A stretch of 64,000 nucleotides of DNA. Origin: Ustilago trichophora (taxonomy: Eukaryota; Basidiomycota; Ustilaginomycetes; Ustilaginales; Ustilaginaceae). The stretch covers positions 1,364,001 through 1,428,000 of the forward strand of contig OOIN01000002.1 in assembly GCA_900323505.1 (NCBI GenBank), in the 5' to 3' direction. Shown one piece after another: positions 50,001 to 58,604 of this stretch (the stretch's first letter is position 1; every line of letters starts with the position of its first letter). Under the pieces are notes generated by a model, which had not been told where the DNA came from, did no database searches, and saw only the letters and a program-made list of their open reading frames with translations. Both the position numbers and the translations under genes were made by a program.

Positions 50001-51110
50001 GCGAAGGGCCAGCGTGACATCCGGGCATTCTTCGGCAATCAACTCGATTCTTCCGAACCCCTCCCTAAGCCATCTTCCAAACCGGCATTTGTAGCCGCGC
50101 CCGGTCCAAAGCCTTCAAGGAGACACATACCCAGCAGTGCCAAGGTACAGGGCAAGAAGAAGGCCCTTAGCTCAAATTTCAAAGTCTGGTCCAGCCCCTC
50201 GTGCACCCCCGACCCAGAAATGCAAGTGATCGTCGACCTTACACGCTCTTCGTCGGCTTCGGAGAGCTTTGCCTCCGGGCCCGTCACCGCCAGCAGTAGC
50301 AGCAGTGGTGGCGATGGCAAGCGACGTCGTGATCGATCCGTTTCCCCAACGAGTAAGAAAAGGGAGGAGGTGGCGAATGGGGAGCCGCAGAAGAAGAAAA
50401 AGACTGTTGGATTGGGTGGCGGAACTATGGATGCGTTCCTCCAAGCCAACGCCAGGAGGAGGGAGGTGTTGAGGCGGAGGAGGTCTGAGGAAGCACAAGC
50501 TCGGGCGAAAGAGGAGAAACATGCAAGCACGTCCTCCCAACACCAACAGAACGCAAGTGAATCTGGGGGATCCAGCTTTGTCGCTGTTGAAATACCGGCT
50601 ATGTCACGAGTTGGGGCGACAAGTGTGAAACGCAAACGGATTGAACCAAAGTCTATAACATCACGCCATAGGGATCAGCAGGCGTCGTCTTCCAGTGAGA
50701 CATCAAATCATACGGTGCATCTTCAAATGTCGCCGCCTCTATTCGCTTCGCCGTCGCCACCGAAAAAGGCCAAACCATCGTCTTCATCCGCAGCAGGAGG
50801 AAGACGAGGAGGAGGGGATGGAGGGAGCATTCAGCTTCCCAACCCTACCCCATCGCCTAGCCGTGGTGGATGGGCGGGGATCTCTGGATGGTATACAAAC
50901 ACTCGCGATGCGTTTTCCCCTACGCCTATTGACGATCATCACCGAACAAAGTCCAAGTTGGGAGACAAAGTCAAGCGCAAGAATGATAAAAGAGACAAGG
51001 TCAGAGACAAGGAGAAACAAAGGGCAACGAGAAGCGATAGGGAGAGAGCAAAGGACAACAGACAGGCTAAAAATTGGCTTCTTGTCTCAAGTCAACGTCG
51101 ACAAAAGTAG
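47010..51110 (+). CDS. large protein with four SLADLYN repeats and a PCNA-binding box
   Basis: Protein of 1366 residues, not recognised. Near the N-terminus four copies of a short motif start at residues 34, 60, 82 and 105: SLADLYNSRHAQE, SLADLYNKRHDNE, SLADVYNKRHDEE and SLADLYNRRYDDE. A long acidic, Ser-rich region follows. An ordered part at ~490-850 includes RYPRRARNVTDYNVKRAFERYEQ, HFGPTSFLNITVN and LAKEA-like helices. At 1001-1008 QRDIRAFF fits the PCNA-interacting PIP box (QxxIxxFF). The C-terminus is very basic (KVRDKEKQRATRSDRERAK), suggesting a nuclear protein. A role in replication or repair is inferred from the PIP box and composition only. The ATG at 47010 was used; a GTG five codons upstream was not. 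Confidence 0.75.
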   Translation: MPLYTASSPPIMTNAHASSSRVVHRTSNTSVGQSLADLYNSRHAQESAGPSSKRGGSSSSLADLYNKRHDNERRREQTSSSSLADVYNKRHDEEGRKEKLTSSTSLADLYNRRYDDELQLSGEDDDVQEIIPTVQHQVRTGTSAIVQAKRSQRAVSLEISDDETPEPQSTHASDLDELEEEEDNFDVDSTPLRDDQHQNPSRSLSIASLSDRPEVVYVHRQSIPRRGALGASATRLTRESDDEADLQATPEPELPSGSANSDPALARPHASSSKLMIHSTSDSLGSKSGTSTPPIAPHHRKGTSAPQALLGSTQGSTQDEESMNSLLRFDSEHQETADGQQSDRVMTGPSDDIVFISDSSFDQPPRSATPPQQRSQSPNLQPSSTRSNSEPWSSTEGDALVVLPSAAQPMREKLAEQTDSRSASESRSSPELHHTSPLAGGLHSELEQGAVSDGDPDTPIITDARIKDVRAVESSAGATPGDASDSDAQRIRYPRRARNVTDYNVKRAFERYEQEQSLEAHPAASVAIGIAPAVKRKKTLLPEEIAPPEFLDALRTLGSNKAASVEGPHASFTEFLVAKAKTDSGVAAASASAIPLTRSHESRRILTEDEAQTIPQLHFGPTSFLNITVNTEDRGSLYQLKPRTRRWLGLSGPGPLQLTEDNAEEEPVTPPRVNNRTPLNLKLKDLITSHLDEESHTASSLRRAFGLHEGDGAGLIGRPRTSETLESAARHLRLGRAYKQPLPDTLRVFADMEHAESVRLEEYIPEIQRMAEEAKAREQGRILVEVQNNEWIHTQFDSAGRKRFVKVRPFMGGEMRIYFDLRQSSPVLPEQDSQGFEVVKIVSPRKSPFGSRRASAPSARGESDVEEMEEDVFQTGPVQAAGSGDAARSSDILQHNIPPARQEALAPQAWENVSRTEIQPAMTRRIEPQASPKKVIEPQARVEKPLPPPPPAPKAAELQPAPSKLKPAAAISTASSSSSNPRYAASTCASSKSKASVAKGQRDIRAFFGNQLDSSEPLPKPSSKPAFVAAPGPKPSRRHIPSSAKVQGKKKALSSNFKVWSSPSCTPDPEMQVIVDLTRSSSASESFASGPVTASSSSSGGDGKRRRDRSVSPTSKKREEVANGEPQKKKKTVGLGGGTMDAFLQANARRREVLRRRRSEEAQARAKEEKHASTSSQHQQNASESGGSSFVAVEIPAMSRVGATSVKRKRIEPKSITSRHRDQQASSSSETSNHTVHLQMSPPLFASPSPPKKAKPSSSSAAGGRRGGGDGGSIQLPNPTPSPSRGGWAGISGWYTNTRDAFSPTPIDDHHRTKSKLGDKVKRKNDKRDKVRDKEKQRATRSDRERAKDNRQAKNWLLVSSQRRQK

Positions 51111-51305
51111 CCCTTTCTCCATAAATTAGTTTGTCCAGATTCGTTTTTCATACGCGCGGTGAAATTGGGGCTTTTGTTTGAAATTAAAGCCTCGAGAAGG
51201 AGACTTTCAGATGTTCGTGCAAGTCGATTCAATGCTTGTAACGTATTGCAACCCTACGACGAGACTTGAGAGTAAGTTAGAGTTACTGGTACAGATGCGA
51301 AGAAG

Positions 51306-51329
51306 AAAAAAAAAAAAAAAAAAAAAAAA
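51306..51329. repeat. poly(A)24 tract
   Basis: Twenty-four consecutive A between the 3' ends of two convergent genes, 15 bases from the end of the PPP4R2 gene. On the minus strand it is a T-run just after the PPP4R2 stop. Confidence 0.95.
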
Positions 51330-51344
51330 GAAATGGAATCGGGT

Positions 51345-53105
51345 CTATTCTCGAACATCATGAATGCTAGCCAGGCTTTTTCTACGTTTGCTTGAGCGCA
51401 AAGTGTCTGAATCTTGATCCGAATTTTGTTTTGTTTCTTGCTCTGATACAGATGCTGGTGTTTCTGGTGTTTCTGGTTCGGATTCGACTGATTTGCTCTC
51501 TTCCGCGGAAGTGATGGGTGATTTTTTGTCTTTAGACGTAGCAGCCGAGTCCGATTCGGTGGTGGTGGTGGTGGTGGTGGTGGTGGTGGATGTCAGCGCA
51601 TGTAAGCTTTGATCGGGATTATCGAGCTCGTCGACTTGTCCTTGTGGTATACCTAGCGGTTCGGTTGAAGTTGTTGCAGTGGCAGTGGTAGAAGGAGAGG
51701 TAGATGTGGTTGTGGCTTCGACTGCTGCTGCTACGCTACCCTGCCTTTCGGCTACACTGGTTGCTGCAGCGGGTGTGGAATTTGACACCTGCTGCACCGG
51801 TTGATCGTCAGCAGCTTCTGCCATAACCTCGTCCACCTGCTCCTCCTCCTCCTTTTCCGTAGAGATCGATGCGGCAGGCGCGACGTCAACAACCTCCTTC
51901 GGCGGTAAAACAGAGTCCGAATTCTGAGTTCTATCCGCCCCACCCAATTCCAAATCTGGAATCTGCTCCATCAACCCCCCGTTCTCTCCAGCCTGCCCCA
52001 TCACCTGGTCTCCATTCTCTTGCGAATGAGTCAACAGTCCATTCTCGTCCCTAACTACGAAGGGAATGGGCGAGAAAAGTGGTTCGGCATTTGTGTTACT
52101 TGCGACACTAGAACTTCGAGATCTTGTGGGCGGGAGACCGTCCAAACGGTCCATTTCTACTTCGGACATGTCTGTTGCGCTTCCTCCGCCTTCCTCCTCG
52201 TCGTGGCTGCCGTTGACTCCAGTGAGGCCGATGGGAGCTTGAACTGGGCTAATGGGGAATGCATCACGTGTAGCTGTCACTGAAAGACATCGTTTGAGCG
52301 CGGAAATCCACTTGACGGCACTGTTGTAGTGTGCGGTTGGATCGACCATCAGTTCGGCCAGACGTTGAATGGTGAATGGCGGTTGAAGGTCAAAGTCGTC
52401 CAGCATGGAGAAGAGGATTCGGGTGTGGGTGGTGATTTCTTCGCTGCTGAGTGGCTGGATAGAAGTGCGAGTGAGATTGGGCCGTTTGTAAGGGTAGAAA
52501 TCCTTGGTGTCGGCAGGGGCGACGTCAGGAGGCTGATACAGGCCAGTTTCGGGGTCCACTGTAGGGCAACCTGGTGGTAGCGATTGAGAGGCAGCCCCAT
52601 CTTCCTCTGTAGGAGAGGAGGAGGTCTCGAGCAATACTGGTGTTGGTCTTTCTTCTTCTTCCGAGGCGGAAGTGGGTTGGGAAGTTTCAGCATCATCACC
52701 ATCCTCTTGACCAGTGGAGCCAGGAACGGTAGGACGAAGTCGCATCAACCCAGCTGCAGCCCGCTCCTGAACCGCAGATACAGAATACCCGGGCTCCTGG
52801 TACGGGATGAGCGCTGCCGCTGGATGAAGAACCAACGGTCTCTCCTGGCCGAAACTTTCCTCGAGGCAGACCCGGATGCGGTACTTGATGGCGTCTTTCA
52901 GCATCGGCCAGTCATATGCACCAGATGCACCAGCAACGACTGAGGAAGAGCTGGATGAGGCAGGAAGGGATGATGGGACGGGCGGTTGAGACTGCTCATC
53001 GTCATGTTGGAACTCGTCGGTATCTGCAATGTGTTGGAGTTGGGTGAGATATGATGTGTTCCATTGGAAGGATGGGTCGAGGTCGTGGAGCGTGTCTGAG
53101 GTCAT
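51345..53105 (-). CDS. protein phosphatase 4 regulatory subunit 2 (PPP4R2/Psy4-like)
   Basis: Protein of 586 residues. The conserved PPP4R2 core is visible in two parts. Residues ~64-86 (YDWPMLKDAIKYRIRVCLEE) are followed by a long disordered insertion. Residues ~226-276 (HTRILFSMLDDFDL, PPFTIQRLAELMVDP, NSAVKWISALKRCLSV) form the second part. PPP4R2/Psy4 binds the PP4 catalytic subunit and targets it to substrates, notably in the DNA damage response. The C-terminal half is acidic and Ser/Thr/Glu-rich with a run of about ten Thr from a GGT microsatellite, and ends in a basic SSKRRKSLASI. The start ATG at 53105 is the first in frame. It is convergent with the SLADLYN gene. Confidence 0.85.
   Translation of the reverse strand: MTSDTLHDLDPSFQWNTSYLTQLQHIADTDEFQHDDEQSQPPVPSSLPASSSSSSVVAGASGAYDWPMLKDAIKYRIRVCLEESFGQERPLVLHPAAALIPYQEPGYSVSAVQERAAAGLMRLRPTVPGSTGQEDGDDAETSQPTSASEEEERPTPVLLETSSSPTEEDGAASQSLPPGCPTVDPETGLYQPPDVAPADTKDFYPYKRPNLTRTSIQPLSSEEITTHTRILFSMLDDFDLQPPFTIQRLAELMVDPTAHYNSAVKWISALKRCLSVTATRDAFPISPVQAPIGLTGVNGSHDEEEGGGSATDMSEVEMDRLDGLPPTRSRSSSVASNTNAEPLFSPIPFVVRDENGLLTHSQENGDQVMGQAGENGGLMEQIPDLELGGADRTQNSDSVLPPKEVVDVAPAASISTEKEEEEQVDEVMAEAADDQPVQQVSNSTPAAATSVAERQGSVAAAVEATTTSTSPSTTATATTSTEPLGIPQGQVDELDNPDQSLHALTSTTTTTTTTTTESDSAATSKDKKSPITSAEESKSVESEPETPETPASVSEQETKQNSDQDSDTLRSSKRRKSLASIHDVRE
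51559..51588. repeat. (GGT)10 microsatellite in the PPP4R2 gene
   Basis: Ten GGT units on the plus strand encode a run of about ten threonines in the acidic C-terminal half of the minus-strand PPP4R2 protein. Confidence 0.93.
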
Positions 53106-53894
53106 GGTTGCGGGTATATGGTGGGCGGAAGGTCAGGCTACAACTTTGGTGAGAGTGACAGTGCGGCGGCTCCGGAGAGGTGGAAAAGGCTGAGTCGACT
53201 CGGGCTGAACAGAGGGATACGGAACGATTGAGTCTTGTCGGATGGTCGGATCCGCGCGCGCTTCCGCAGATTTGACAGCACTGGATTCGCTGTGTGCGCC
53301 TGAAGCTTGACTAGACCGCTTTTTCTGTCCACTTGCTGTGATACTGGGCAGTTGTTGACAACAACGAAGCTGTATTGATGTTTCTGCTGCTGCGGATGAG
53401 AATGATGATGGTGAGCGGCTGGAGAAAGAGCAAACTGTCGAGGCGAGGAGTTCGGATTTCGGACCTGCACAAGGGATTGATTGACCCCGCATCTCGTCTG
53501 TCTGAGAAATGGACCGACGCGTTTGGGGGGAAAAAAAATTCAAAAAACCGAGAAAAACTCTCCAATTCGCTCTTTTGGACAGGACAGGACCCTGTGTTTC
53601 TTAATCAACGCGACTCGAACTCTAAACACAGCAGCGCCATTCGCCTAGGAATGGTTTCGGCCGACAGCATAGAAGCTATGCTGCTCACTATCATCAACGG
53701 GGGAGAACACACACACACAGAGCAAGACCATGGACAAGGGAAGATTGAGTCATTGATGCTATTGAAAGAAATCATGGGTAAAAAGTCCAGGAATACGAGC
53801 TGCGAAGCGACCCTGTAGACGAAAGCAAAACTCAATGTCAAGCAAGCATGCTGGAATGAAGCAAAGAGACATAGCAAACACGAAAGGATGCTAC
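53106..53894. other. intergenic region, 0.8 kb
   Basis: Promoter of PPP4R2 and 3' flank of the GH3 gene, both on the minus strand. It contains an A-rich patch after a G-run (53525-53550) and a short CA repeat (53708-53721). Frames here lack protein character. Confidence 0.6.
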
Positions 53895-56354
53895 TTAGTT
53901 GAGAACGACGGCCTGGCGAATATCACGCGACGAAGCGCCAATCACCACCTTGTACTTGCCCGCGGGTTGGAGCCACTGATTCTTTTCGTTGCACCACGTC
54001 GAAACGTCGTACTGGCTGAGGGTGAAGTTGACCTGCTTGGTCTCCCACTTTTTGAGCCACTCGCGTCCGAAGCCACGCAGCACTCTGGGAGGCTCACCTG
54101 CCGAGCGAGGGAATTCAAGATATGCCTGCCAAACCTCGTGGCCGTCCCAGTTGCCTGAGTTGGTGAGCGAGAAGCTGACTTCGTACTTGGGCTGGAAGAG
54201 CCACTCTGGCAAACCAGTAGAGGCATTCGAAGAGCCCCACCAGCTGTTGTCTGCCCAGCCCACCTGCTGCGTCCAAGCACCCGAGTAGGCAAACTTGGTA
54301 TACGAAAGACCGTAGCCAAACTCGTAGCGAGGCTCGATATTCTTGGTGTCAAAGTGGCGATAGTCGATATTGAGCGCTTCCGTGTAGTTGATCTGAGGCA
54401 CCACCGTGTCGTTGTAGTAGAGCACATCGGCCGAGTACTCGGTGCGATTCTTTCCAATGGTGTAGGGAAGACGACCGCTAGGGTTGTAGTCGCCATAGAG
54501 CACATCGACAAGGGCACGACCACTCTCACTACCAGGCAGGTTGGCCCAAACAATAGCGGTGACGTTCGGATTCTCGGCAAAGCTCTCCATGTCAACAGCA
54601 CCAGTCGAGTGGATGATGACGACGGTGTTGTTGTTGACGGCAGTCACGTTACGGATGAGCTGCTCACCCTGGTTCCAAAGCGTCAAATTGTTGCGGTCAC
54701 CCTCGTTGCGGTCCACAGTGATGTAGCCCTCACCGCTCTCGGCGCTGACAAAGACAAGTGCAACGTCGGTCATGTTGGCAATCTTGACGCTCTGCTCAAT
54801 GTTCCAGTCGTCAAAGTTCCACTGAATTTCAGTGCGCTCCTCACGGGCACGTGCCTGCAGAGACTCGTAGGGTGAAAAGAAGTACGAGTAGTCGGTCGAT
54901 CCCGAGCCCCAGCCCTGGCCAAGAGTGCCGTAAGGCAGACCACCATTTTGAGCACGGTCAGGCCAGTAGTTGGCGCCCTGGTAGAGCGGACCGGCGTCAG
55001 AGCCGATCACTGCCATGTTGCGAGGCTTCTTGATAGGAAGCGCTTGGCGGTGATTCTTGAGCAAGACCGTACCGGCACTTGCAACCTCGCGTGCAATTTT
55101 GTAGTGGTCAGCAGTAGCATCAACGTGCTCGTTGGTGGCAGGATCCATCTTGTCAAAAAAGTTGAAGTTAGGCTTAGGGTAGTCCTGGTCCTGACCCAGA
55201 AGGAACCAACCAGCAAGAACACGGGTGGCCATGTCATCGAGACGGGTGGTGGCGACCGAGCCGTTGTTGACAGCGGTGGTGAGGTTGCCACCCCACAGCG
55301 AGCCTTCCTGAAGCGAACAACAGAGCACATCTCCAGGCATGGTCATGTCGAGACCAGCATTAGCCGAAGCGACACCAGCGTGCTGAGCACCCCAATCCGA
55401 CATGACGTAACCGGGGAACTCTAGCTCAGTCTTGAGACGGTTGTTGAGCAACTCAGAGTTTTGACACGCCCAGGAGTTGTTCACGAGGTTGTAAGAACAC
55501 ATGACACTTGCAGCGCCAGCCTGAACACCTCGAAGGAACGGGTGGAGGTAGATCTCGCGCTCGGTACGAGAGTCGATGTTGGAGCTTCCCTCGTTACGAA
55601 AGTGTTCCTGCTCGTTGTTGATGTAGTGTTTGAGAGTGGCCTGGACACCTGCGTCCTGAGCGCCAAGAACGGAGAAGTAGGAGCCTTCGCCGCTCAAGTA
55701 GGGGTCGGCACCGAAGCCTTCCCAGGATCGGCCGCCTTCGGGGGAACGAGCGAGGTTCATCATGGGACCCAACCAGATGTTGGCGCCCTTGGTCTTGAAC
55801 TCCTCACCGAGAGCATATGCACGTTTGTAGAAGAGGTCCCGGTCAAACGTAGAGGCAGCAGTGATGGCGTCGGGGAATGATGTGATGCGGTCAGTACCTC
55901 GGACACCTGCAGGGCCGTCCATGAGGCACATACCGGGGAAGTTGACACGGGGGATGGGGGAAATGTTGCCAACGCATGGACCTCGCTGCCAGCCGGAACC
56001 AGTGGTGAGCATGACCTTTTCAGTCTGGTTGAACTGCTGGAGGTACTCACGCGCCTTCCCAATAGCATCCTTCCATTTCTGTGTGGTTCCCTTGGTTTGA
56101 GGTGTCGGGTAGAAGGGAGGCGAGTATGGGAGCGAGTCGTTTCCGTTGAATGGGACGTTGGGTACCGTCTGGTAGCCGGGGCCGTTCTGACCGGCACCAC
56201 CGATACCCTGCTGCCTTCGCTGAAGGAACTGTGTTGGTGCATCGAGGTCCCTCTCGCCGAAAAGCTGCTGGTAGTCGGGTTGTGGTGTGACGACAGCGAG
56301 ACTAGAGCCTGCGCAGGCCAGTACGGCCAAAGGCAGGACTGTGGAGAACTTCAT
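53895..56354 (-). CDS. secreted GH3 beta-glucosidase
   Basis: Protein of 819 residues. It starts with a clear signal peptide (MKFSTVLPLAVLACAGSSLA, cleavage expected near residue 20), so it is secreted. The GH3 N-terminal barrel shows GPAGVRGTDRITSFP and KGANIWLGPMMNLARSPEGGRSWEGFGADPYLSG-type blocks. KHYINNEQEHFR binds substrate and VMSDWGAQHAG carries the nucleophile (D320). The second domain contains VSAESGEGYITVDRNEGDRNN with the likely acid/base Glu. A fibronectin-III-like C-terminal domain (FSLTNSGNWDGHEVWQAYL) completes the usual fungal layout. There are many NxS/T sites. The enzyme releases glucose from cellobiose and other beta-glucosides. It is divergent from the cutinase gene across 4.6 kb. 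Confidence 0.95.
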   Translation of the reverse strand: MKFSTVLPLAVLACAGSSLAVVTPQPDYQQLFGERDLDAPTQFLQRRQQGIGGAGQNGPGYQTVPNVPFNGNDSLPYSPPFYPTPQTKGTTQKWKDAIGKAREYLQQFNQTEKVMLTTGSGWQRGPCVGNISPIPRVNFPGMCLMDGPAGVRGTDRITSFPDAITAASTFDRDLFYKRAYALGEEFKTKGANIWLGPMMNLARSPEGGRSWEGFGADPYLSGEGSYFSVLGAQDAGVQATLKHYINNEQEHFRNEGSSNIDSRTEREIYLHPFLRGVQAGAASVMCSYNLVNNSWACQNSELLNNRLKTELEFPGYVMSDWGAQHAGVASANAGLDMTMPGDVLCCSLQEGSLWGGNLTTAVNNGSVATTRLDDMATRVLAGWFLLGQDQDYPKPNFNFFDKMDPATNEHVDATADHYKIAREVASAGTVLLKNHRQALPIKKPRNMAVIGSDAGPLYQGANYWPDRAQNGGLPYGTLGQGWGSGSTDYSYFFSPYESLQARAREERTEIQWNFDDWNIEQSVKIANMTDVALVFVSAESGEGYITVDRNEGDRNNLTLWNQGEQLIRNVTAVNNNTVVIIHSTGAVDMESFAENPNVTAIVWANLPGSESGRALVDVLYGDYNPSGRLPYTIGKNRTEYSADVLYYNDTVVPQINYTEALNIDYRHFDTKNIEPRYEFGYGLSYTKFAYSGAWTQQVGWADNSWWGSSNASTGLPEWLFQPKYEVSFSLTNSGNWDGHEVWQAYLEFPRSAGEPPRVLRGFGREWLKKWETKQVNFTLSQYDVSTWCNEKNQWLQPAGKYKVVIGASSRDIRQAVVLN

Positions 56355-57819
56355 GGTGTCCTAATCCTCTTTTCGGTGATTGTATAGGAAGGGAAACGTC
56401 CACCGTTGCTGCTTGTATGTGGTTAAGTATGAAGAGGGGGTTGAGAGAGGGGAGGTGGGAAGGACAGATGCAGGTGGCGGGGAAGGTGTCCAGAGCCTGT
56501 GTTTGTTGTTGGAGAGAATTGACGTAGGTCCAAAAGCTCAAGACAGGCTAGTGGTACTGAACAGGGTCAACACGCAGGGAGGACAAGAATTCGCCGGTGA
56601 TAGGCAGAGACGTGTGTGGGAGAAAAGCCGGCTAGCGTTCCGTCGAATTTTTCTGGAAAGGGCGCTTAAGCTGGAGTCTGCAATGGATGATGGACCGCTT
56701 TGACCGCCAAGACAATGAACCGCGCGGTCAGCTTAGCAATGGCAGGGGACAAGTTGTCAGAGGCGGCTATGCTTTTGACCGACCAAGGTCGATGTAAACC
56801 GTGTGCAAAACTTTCTGTCTAAGGTGGGACAAGGGTGGTACAAGGAGGCAGTGAGAGTGCTGCCGACGATTTCGCGCCAAAGCTGCCGGATACGAAGCAA
56901 GGGAGGAGACGGAAGCAAATGAGCACGCGGTCTGCTAATGGCAGATTGACGTCTGAGTGAGAGAGACTGAACAAGGCAATGTCGTGAACCCCGCGGCGAG
57001 GACTGGTGTGTGTGAAACGCAGGGAGGCTTGCGGCGGAACAATGTCGACCCCACGATTGGAGGTGCGGGTCGTTGTAGCTGCGTCTCTATTGGTGGGCTC
57101 CGGAAGAGGTGCGTTAGGAGGATGGGAGGATGCGGGGGCCCGTTGTCTGAGCGTGGGGGGGCGTAGTGGTAAGATTTTCCTGCGTGATGCGTACAGGGCT
57201 TAGCGAATGGCCGGACCAACGAACGAAAAAGCGTGTGTTTTTGTTTTGACGGGACTGGAATGGCTTGGCTTAGGTTTGGAGTGGTTGGAAAGGATCAGGG
57301 GGTTCCGTGCTCGCTGAAATGCTAAGCGAGTTTCCTGTGAGAATTTTGTGCAAAGAGCGGTAGAGTAACCAAGCGCAGAAATTGACCGATGTAGACAAGG
57401 GACGAAACGAGAGTCATGCAAAACAAGTTGGGAAGAAGGTTGGCAAGGAAGAGGTCGTGGGAAGGTATAAAGTTGCAACAGTTGAAAGTGTGTGTCATGG
57501 TACAGCGAGCAGGGAAGGCAGTCAACGTTGGACGAGTGGGGACTTGATATTTTGTGCATTTTTAGAACAGTCTCGACAGACGGCTTTTGCGTGCATCTCG
57601 CATGAACGAGCCTGTGCGGCTGCGTACTGTACAGTAGCCGTGGACGTGAGTCGCTTTAAAGGCGCAGCAACCTCATCGACTTGCGTGCGCTCACAATGCT
57701 CTTGGCTAGGTCGATGTCTCTTGGTATGTGTGCCCTGTGCTGAACTCTTTACAAAAGAATGAGAACTCTCAAAGCAAAAGCTTTGAACACCTTGAACCCG
57801 GTGCAGTTCGTTATTCAGC

Positions 57820-57849
57820 ACGGTACAGTACTGTACTGCACAGTACCGT
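57820..57849. repeat. nested palindrome with TACTGTA core
   Basis: A perfect 14-base palindrome, GTACAGTACTGTAC (57823-57836), lies inside a 7-base inverted repeat (ACGGTAC at 57820-57826 and GTACCGT at 57843-57849). A second perfect palindrome, TACTGTACAGTA, lies about 200 bases upstream at 57625-57636. Confidence 0.85.
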
Positions 57850-58596
57850 CGACCGAAGCTCGGCTGTCAGCGCACAAATCGAATTCGGTCCCAAAATGAA
57901 GCGAAACTCGCCGGTGAGAGACGCGATGCGATGGCATGTGCGCAATTCAAGACGCGCTGAGTGTGATAACCCTGTTGACTTTGGTCGCAGAAGATCAGCG
58001 TCAGAGCGACACGACAGGGCTGGGTTTCAAATCATCCCATTTTCTCTCCGAGAAGCGCGCGATCTGCAGAGTTCCATTTCAGCACCAAAAGAAAAGATGC
58101 TTGGTTGATCAAAATGGGCCGAGGGTTGAGCCACGTCAACGGGCCAATCAATCACTTCATTTGCCTCGACACGGGAGCCTTTCCGTGCGGAATGGTCTTG
58201 TGTCAGGGAATGCGCAAGCTTCGGTCTGATTTCCCTTTGATCGTGCATCAGACGCGTCCCACACCCGAGACTTGCTCGTCAAGCTGGCCGTGGCAAGCTG
58301 CTCATGGAGTATCTTCGGTTCATCTACGGTTCGGCCCACCTCTGATCTGGACAGCCGACAATGACGACATAAAGCCGCCGAAACGCAAAAGAGGGTTGCC
58401 GGTGAGAATATTGACAATTTGCGAGTCGACTCTCGCACGCCGTTTTGAACGGTGAATTTACAGTAGACCAACAAACGAGGGAGCTTCGGTTAGATGGAGC
58501 CCCGCGCTAAAATCGCATCTGCATCGCATTGCAGCGCATTTGTTGGCGAGCTGCATGATGTCCCTCTCTCGAATCGGCTCTAGCCGCGGTCATGAT

Positions 58597-58604
58597 TATA
58601 TAAA
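58597..58604 (+). promoter_or_regulatory. TATA-like element without a recognised gene
   Basis: TATATAAA in a gene-poor stretch, followed by GTACAGTA and a short 33-codon frame (ATG at 58659). No credible protein gene follows within 500 bases. Confidence 0.4.
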
